8,519 nt of DNA from Pseudomonadota bacterium (GTDB lineage: Bacteria; Cyanobacteriota; Vampirovibrionia; LMEP-6097): positions 1 to 8,519 of the forward strand of contig RFQS01000094.1 of assembly GCA_009924885.1 (NCBI GenBank), written 5' to 3'. The notes beneath the pieces are model-generated. The model saw nothing but the letters and a program-made list of their open reading frames with translations. It did not search any database and was not told where the DNA came from. Shown here in pieces: positions 7,434 to 8,519 of this stretch; positions within the stretch are counted from its first letter, which is position 1, and each line of letters starts with the position of its first letter. The translations under genes were made by a program, and so were the position numbers.

Positions 7434-7826
7434 ATGACTATTAATGTAGCTGGCGATATACAAAAACCTGATGCTGATTTATTTTTCTATACTTTAGATA
7501 ACTCAAACAATGTAAATAACTTTGTCATTGTTTCTTTAAAAACATCTCTAAGAGAGCGAGCAGGTCAGACCTATAGGTGGAAACTCTTAATGGAGATTGC
7601 TAGCAGTGAGAATCTGGTGAGAGAAAAATATAATTTGAATTATCAGCAAAGCATAGTTCCTAAAGTTTGTTTTGCCACGATCAATTTTTACGATGAAATA
7701 AAACAACCTCAACACAGAGGAATGTTGCAGTTTTTTGACAAATCTTTTATTGGTAAACCTATTGATGAAAACTTCATATCAAGATTATCTAGCCTTCCTG
7801 ATTTTTTAAATTCAGTTCTAGGATAG
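7434..7826 (+). CDS. C-terminal remnant of a type II restriction endonuclease
   Basis: 130 residues. It shows a PD (12-13) followed by SLK (34-36) and TSLRERAGQ (37-45), with a Glu 18 residues past the Lys (Glu54). This fits the variant PD-x(n)-SxK-x(n)-E active site seen in Cfr10I/NgoMIV/EcoRII-type nucleases, where Ser replaces the usual acidic residue. Later stretches VCFATINFYDEI (78-89) and HRGMLQFFDKSFIG (94-107) look like a conserved nuclease core. Complete enzymes usually have 250 residues or more; here the N-terminal half is missing. The frame is open upstream to 7323, and the 30 or so codons before the ATG (KEQGIIYSKVLI, AKNLEGL) read like lost coding sequence, but contain no ATG, GTG or TTG. 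The position directly after the methyltransferase supports a decayed restriction-modification pair. I cannot assign a specificity; ApaLI-like enzymes are one untested candidate. It may be inactive or a pseudogene. Confidence 0.6.
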   Translation: MTINVAGDIQKPDADLFFYTLDNSNNVNNFVIVSLKTSLRERAGQTYRWKLLMEIASSENLVREKYNLNYQQSIVPKVCFATINFYDEIKQPQHRGMLQFFDKSFIGKPIDENFISRLSSLPDFLNSVLG

Positions 7827-8007
7827 AGATTTTGGCTAAAATTGATAGATAATACAGCCAAGTCTGGATATATTTAATAGATAATTTAACCCAAAATATT
7901 AGCTTGAGCTAAGGTAGGATGCTATCCCATATATGCGAGTCTAGATCAATCTTCTGATCGTTTTCCCGACATCAGCAAAACGATCTAAAGCTGATAAATA
8001 AAGAATC
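7827..8007. other. Intergenic region with several small repeats
   Basis: 181 bp between convergent genes with no coding sequence. It holds a 9-bp direct repeat ATAGATAAT (7845-7853 and 7877-7885, 32 bp apart), a TTAGCT-2-AGCTAA palindrome (7899-7912) and the inverted repeat at 7956-7985. No tRNA or other RNA gene was recognised. Confidence 0.5.
7956..7985. repeat. Perfect 9-bp inverted repeat, possible shared terminator
   Basis: GATCGTTTT (7956-7964) and AAAACGATC (7977-7985) surround a 12-nt loop. Competing pairings exist: CTGAT/ATCAG (7954-7958 with 7971-7975) and TCAGC/GCTGA (7972-7976 with 7990-7994). It lies 23 bp beyond the murC stop on that gene's transcript. The T-run is inside the stem rather than after it, so factor-independent termination is uncertain. 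Confidence 0.4.
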
Positions 8008-8519
8008 CTACTCCCTATACTTCTCCGCAATCTTAGAAATATTTCCCGCCCCGACAAAAAATATTTTTTTATATTCTAACGTCTGAATACGCTTATCAAT
8101 AAGTGGTTTCAGGGTCATCGCTATATCTTTAAAATTCCCCTGCACATCAGCTTCTTTAGCTTCGCTTGCAGAGAGATTTTCATTAGGATCAAGATATTTA
8201 ACATTACTTAAAGCTACTTCTTCAGCCATCTTTTTACTATTAACGCCCTCTATATGCTGGCTACGAGCCACATAAATATCTAAAAGCAGCACGTCTATAT
8301 TTTCTGGAAATTCTTTAAAAACTTTTACGAAATCACCCCAAAACTGCTGTGTTCTTTCAGGATGATGTGGCTGATATATAAAAAGTGCCTTATCTGTACT
8401 AGCTGTCAGCATAGCTTTTACAGAATCAAGCAAAGCTTTAATTTCACTTGGATGATGAGCATAGTCATCATAAATTTCTATTTTAAAAGACTGCTCACAA
8501 ACTCCAAGTTCTACGTTTT
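8008..8519 (-). CDS. murC: UDP-N-acetylmuramate--L-alanine ligase MurC, C-terminal part
   Basis: Adds the first L-alanine to UDP-MurNAc in the cytoplasmic steps of peptidoglycan synthesis, using ATP. The gene runs in from the right edge; 170 residues are visible. The first 29 include the MurC hallmark DDYAHHPSEIKA (family D-D-Y-G/A-H-H-P-T/S-E), nt 8434-8469, which separates it from the Mpl and MurD-F ligases. Next come QPHHPERT (family QPHR-x-x-RT), a LLLDIYVARSQHIEGVNS stretch matching the V-Y-x-A-x-E-x-x-I-x-G segment, and a terminal FVGAGNISKIAEKY like the family's GAGNIGKIA. The Arg of QPHR is His here. The end matches the family's usual end, so the 3' boundary is intact. Two genes' worth of apparently acquired DNA sit just downstream without damaging it. 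Confidence 0.95.
   Translation of the reverse strand, partial: NVELGVCEQSFKIEIYDDYAHHPSEIKALLDSVKAMLTASTDKALFIYQPHHPERTQQFWGDFVKVFKEFPENIDVLLLDIYVARSQHIEGVNSKKMAEEVALSNVKYLDPNENLSASEAKEADVQGNFKDIAMTLKPLIDKRIQTLEYKKIFFVGAGNISKIAEKYRE

Noticed and set aside
3798..7826. One multi-gene defence system formed by the ATPase, MFS and methyltransferase genes
   Set aside because: The genes lie on different strands with convergent and divergent junctions, the transporter is ordinary, and the ATPase follows host codon use, so nothing ties them into one unit.

Overview
The window is AT-rich chromosomal DNA from a bacterium. MurC and a TonB-like C-terminal domain suggest a diderm, but I cannot place the organism. 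Some RuvB wording around Walker B (the DEIHRLN-x-TEELLYP stretch) reminds me of cyanobacterial or Vampirovibrionia-type RuvB; treat that as a guess.

Layout from left to right. (1) Positions 1-1302, plus strand: the 3' part of a membrane protein combining an RDD-like membrane domain, a degenerate retropepsin-like domain and a TonB-like C-terminus; it runs off the left edge. (2) Positions 1336-3635, minus strand: a two-gene unit. ruvB (Holliday-junction motor) is followed, with a 4-bp GTGA overlap, by a four-helix membrane protein that looks like a NarX/DesK-type histidine kinase whose phospho-acceptor His is Gln and whose ATP-binding boxes are gone. (3) Positions 3636-3797: an intergenic region holding a small palindrome touching the ruvB start codon, an 11-bp inverted repeat nested around a 12-bp palindrome, and an extended -10 promoter for the next gene. 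(4) Positions 3798-4985, plus strand: an AAA ATPase with a C-terminal DUF4143-type domain. It overlaps tail-to-tail by 52 bp with (5) positions 4934-6295, minus strand: a 12-helix MFS transporter resembling the FHS/FucP sugar permeases. (6) Positions 6352-7826, plus strand: a Dcm/EcoRII-like C5-cytosine methyltransferase followed by what looks like the C-terminal part of its type II restriction endonuclease. (7) Positions 7827-8007: an intergenic region with several inverted repeats. (8) Positions 8008-8519, minus strand: the C-terminal third of MurC, running off the right edge.

The housekeeping genes (ruvB, murC) look normal. The methyltransferase/endonuclease pair looks acquired and decayed: glutamine codons there are mostly CAA, whereas three flanking genes use mostly CAG, and the endonuclease lacks its N-terminal half. 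No complete new system is evident. The most unusual items are the ruvB-coupled pseudokinase, the three-domain RDD/retropepsin-like/TonB-like protein, and the nested inverted repeats between ruvB and the ATPase.
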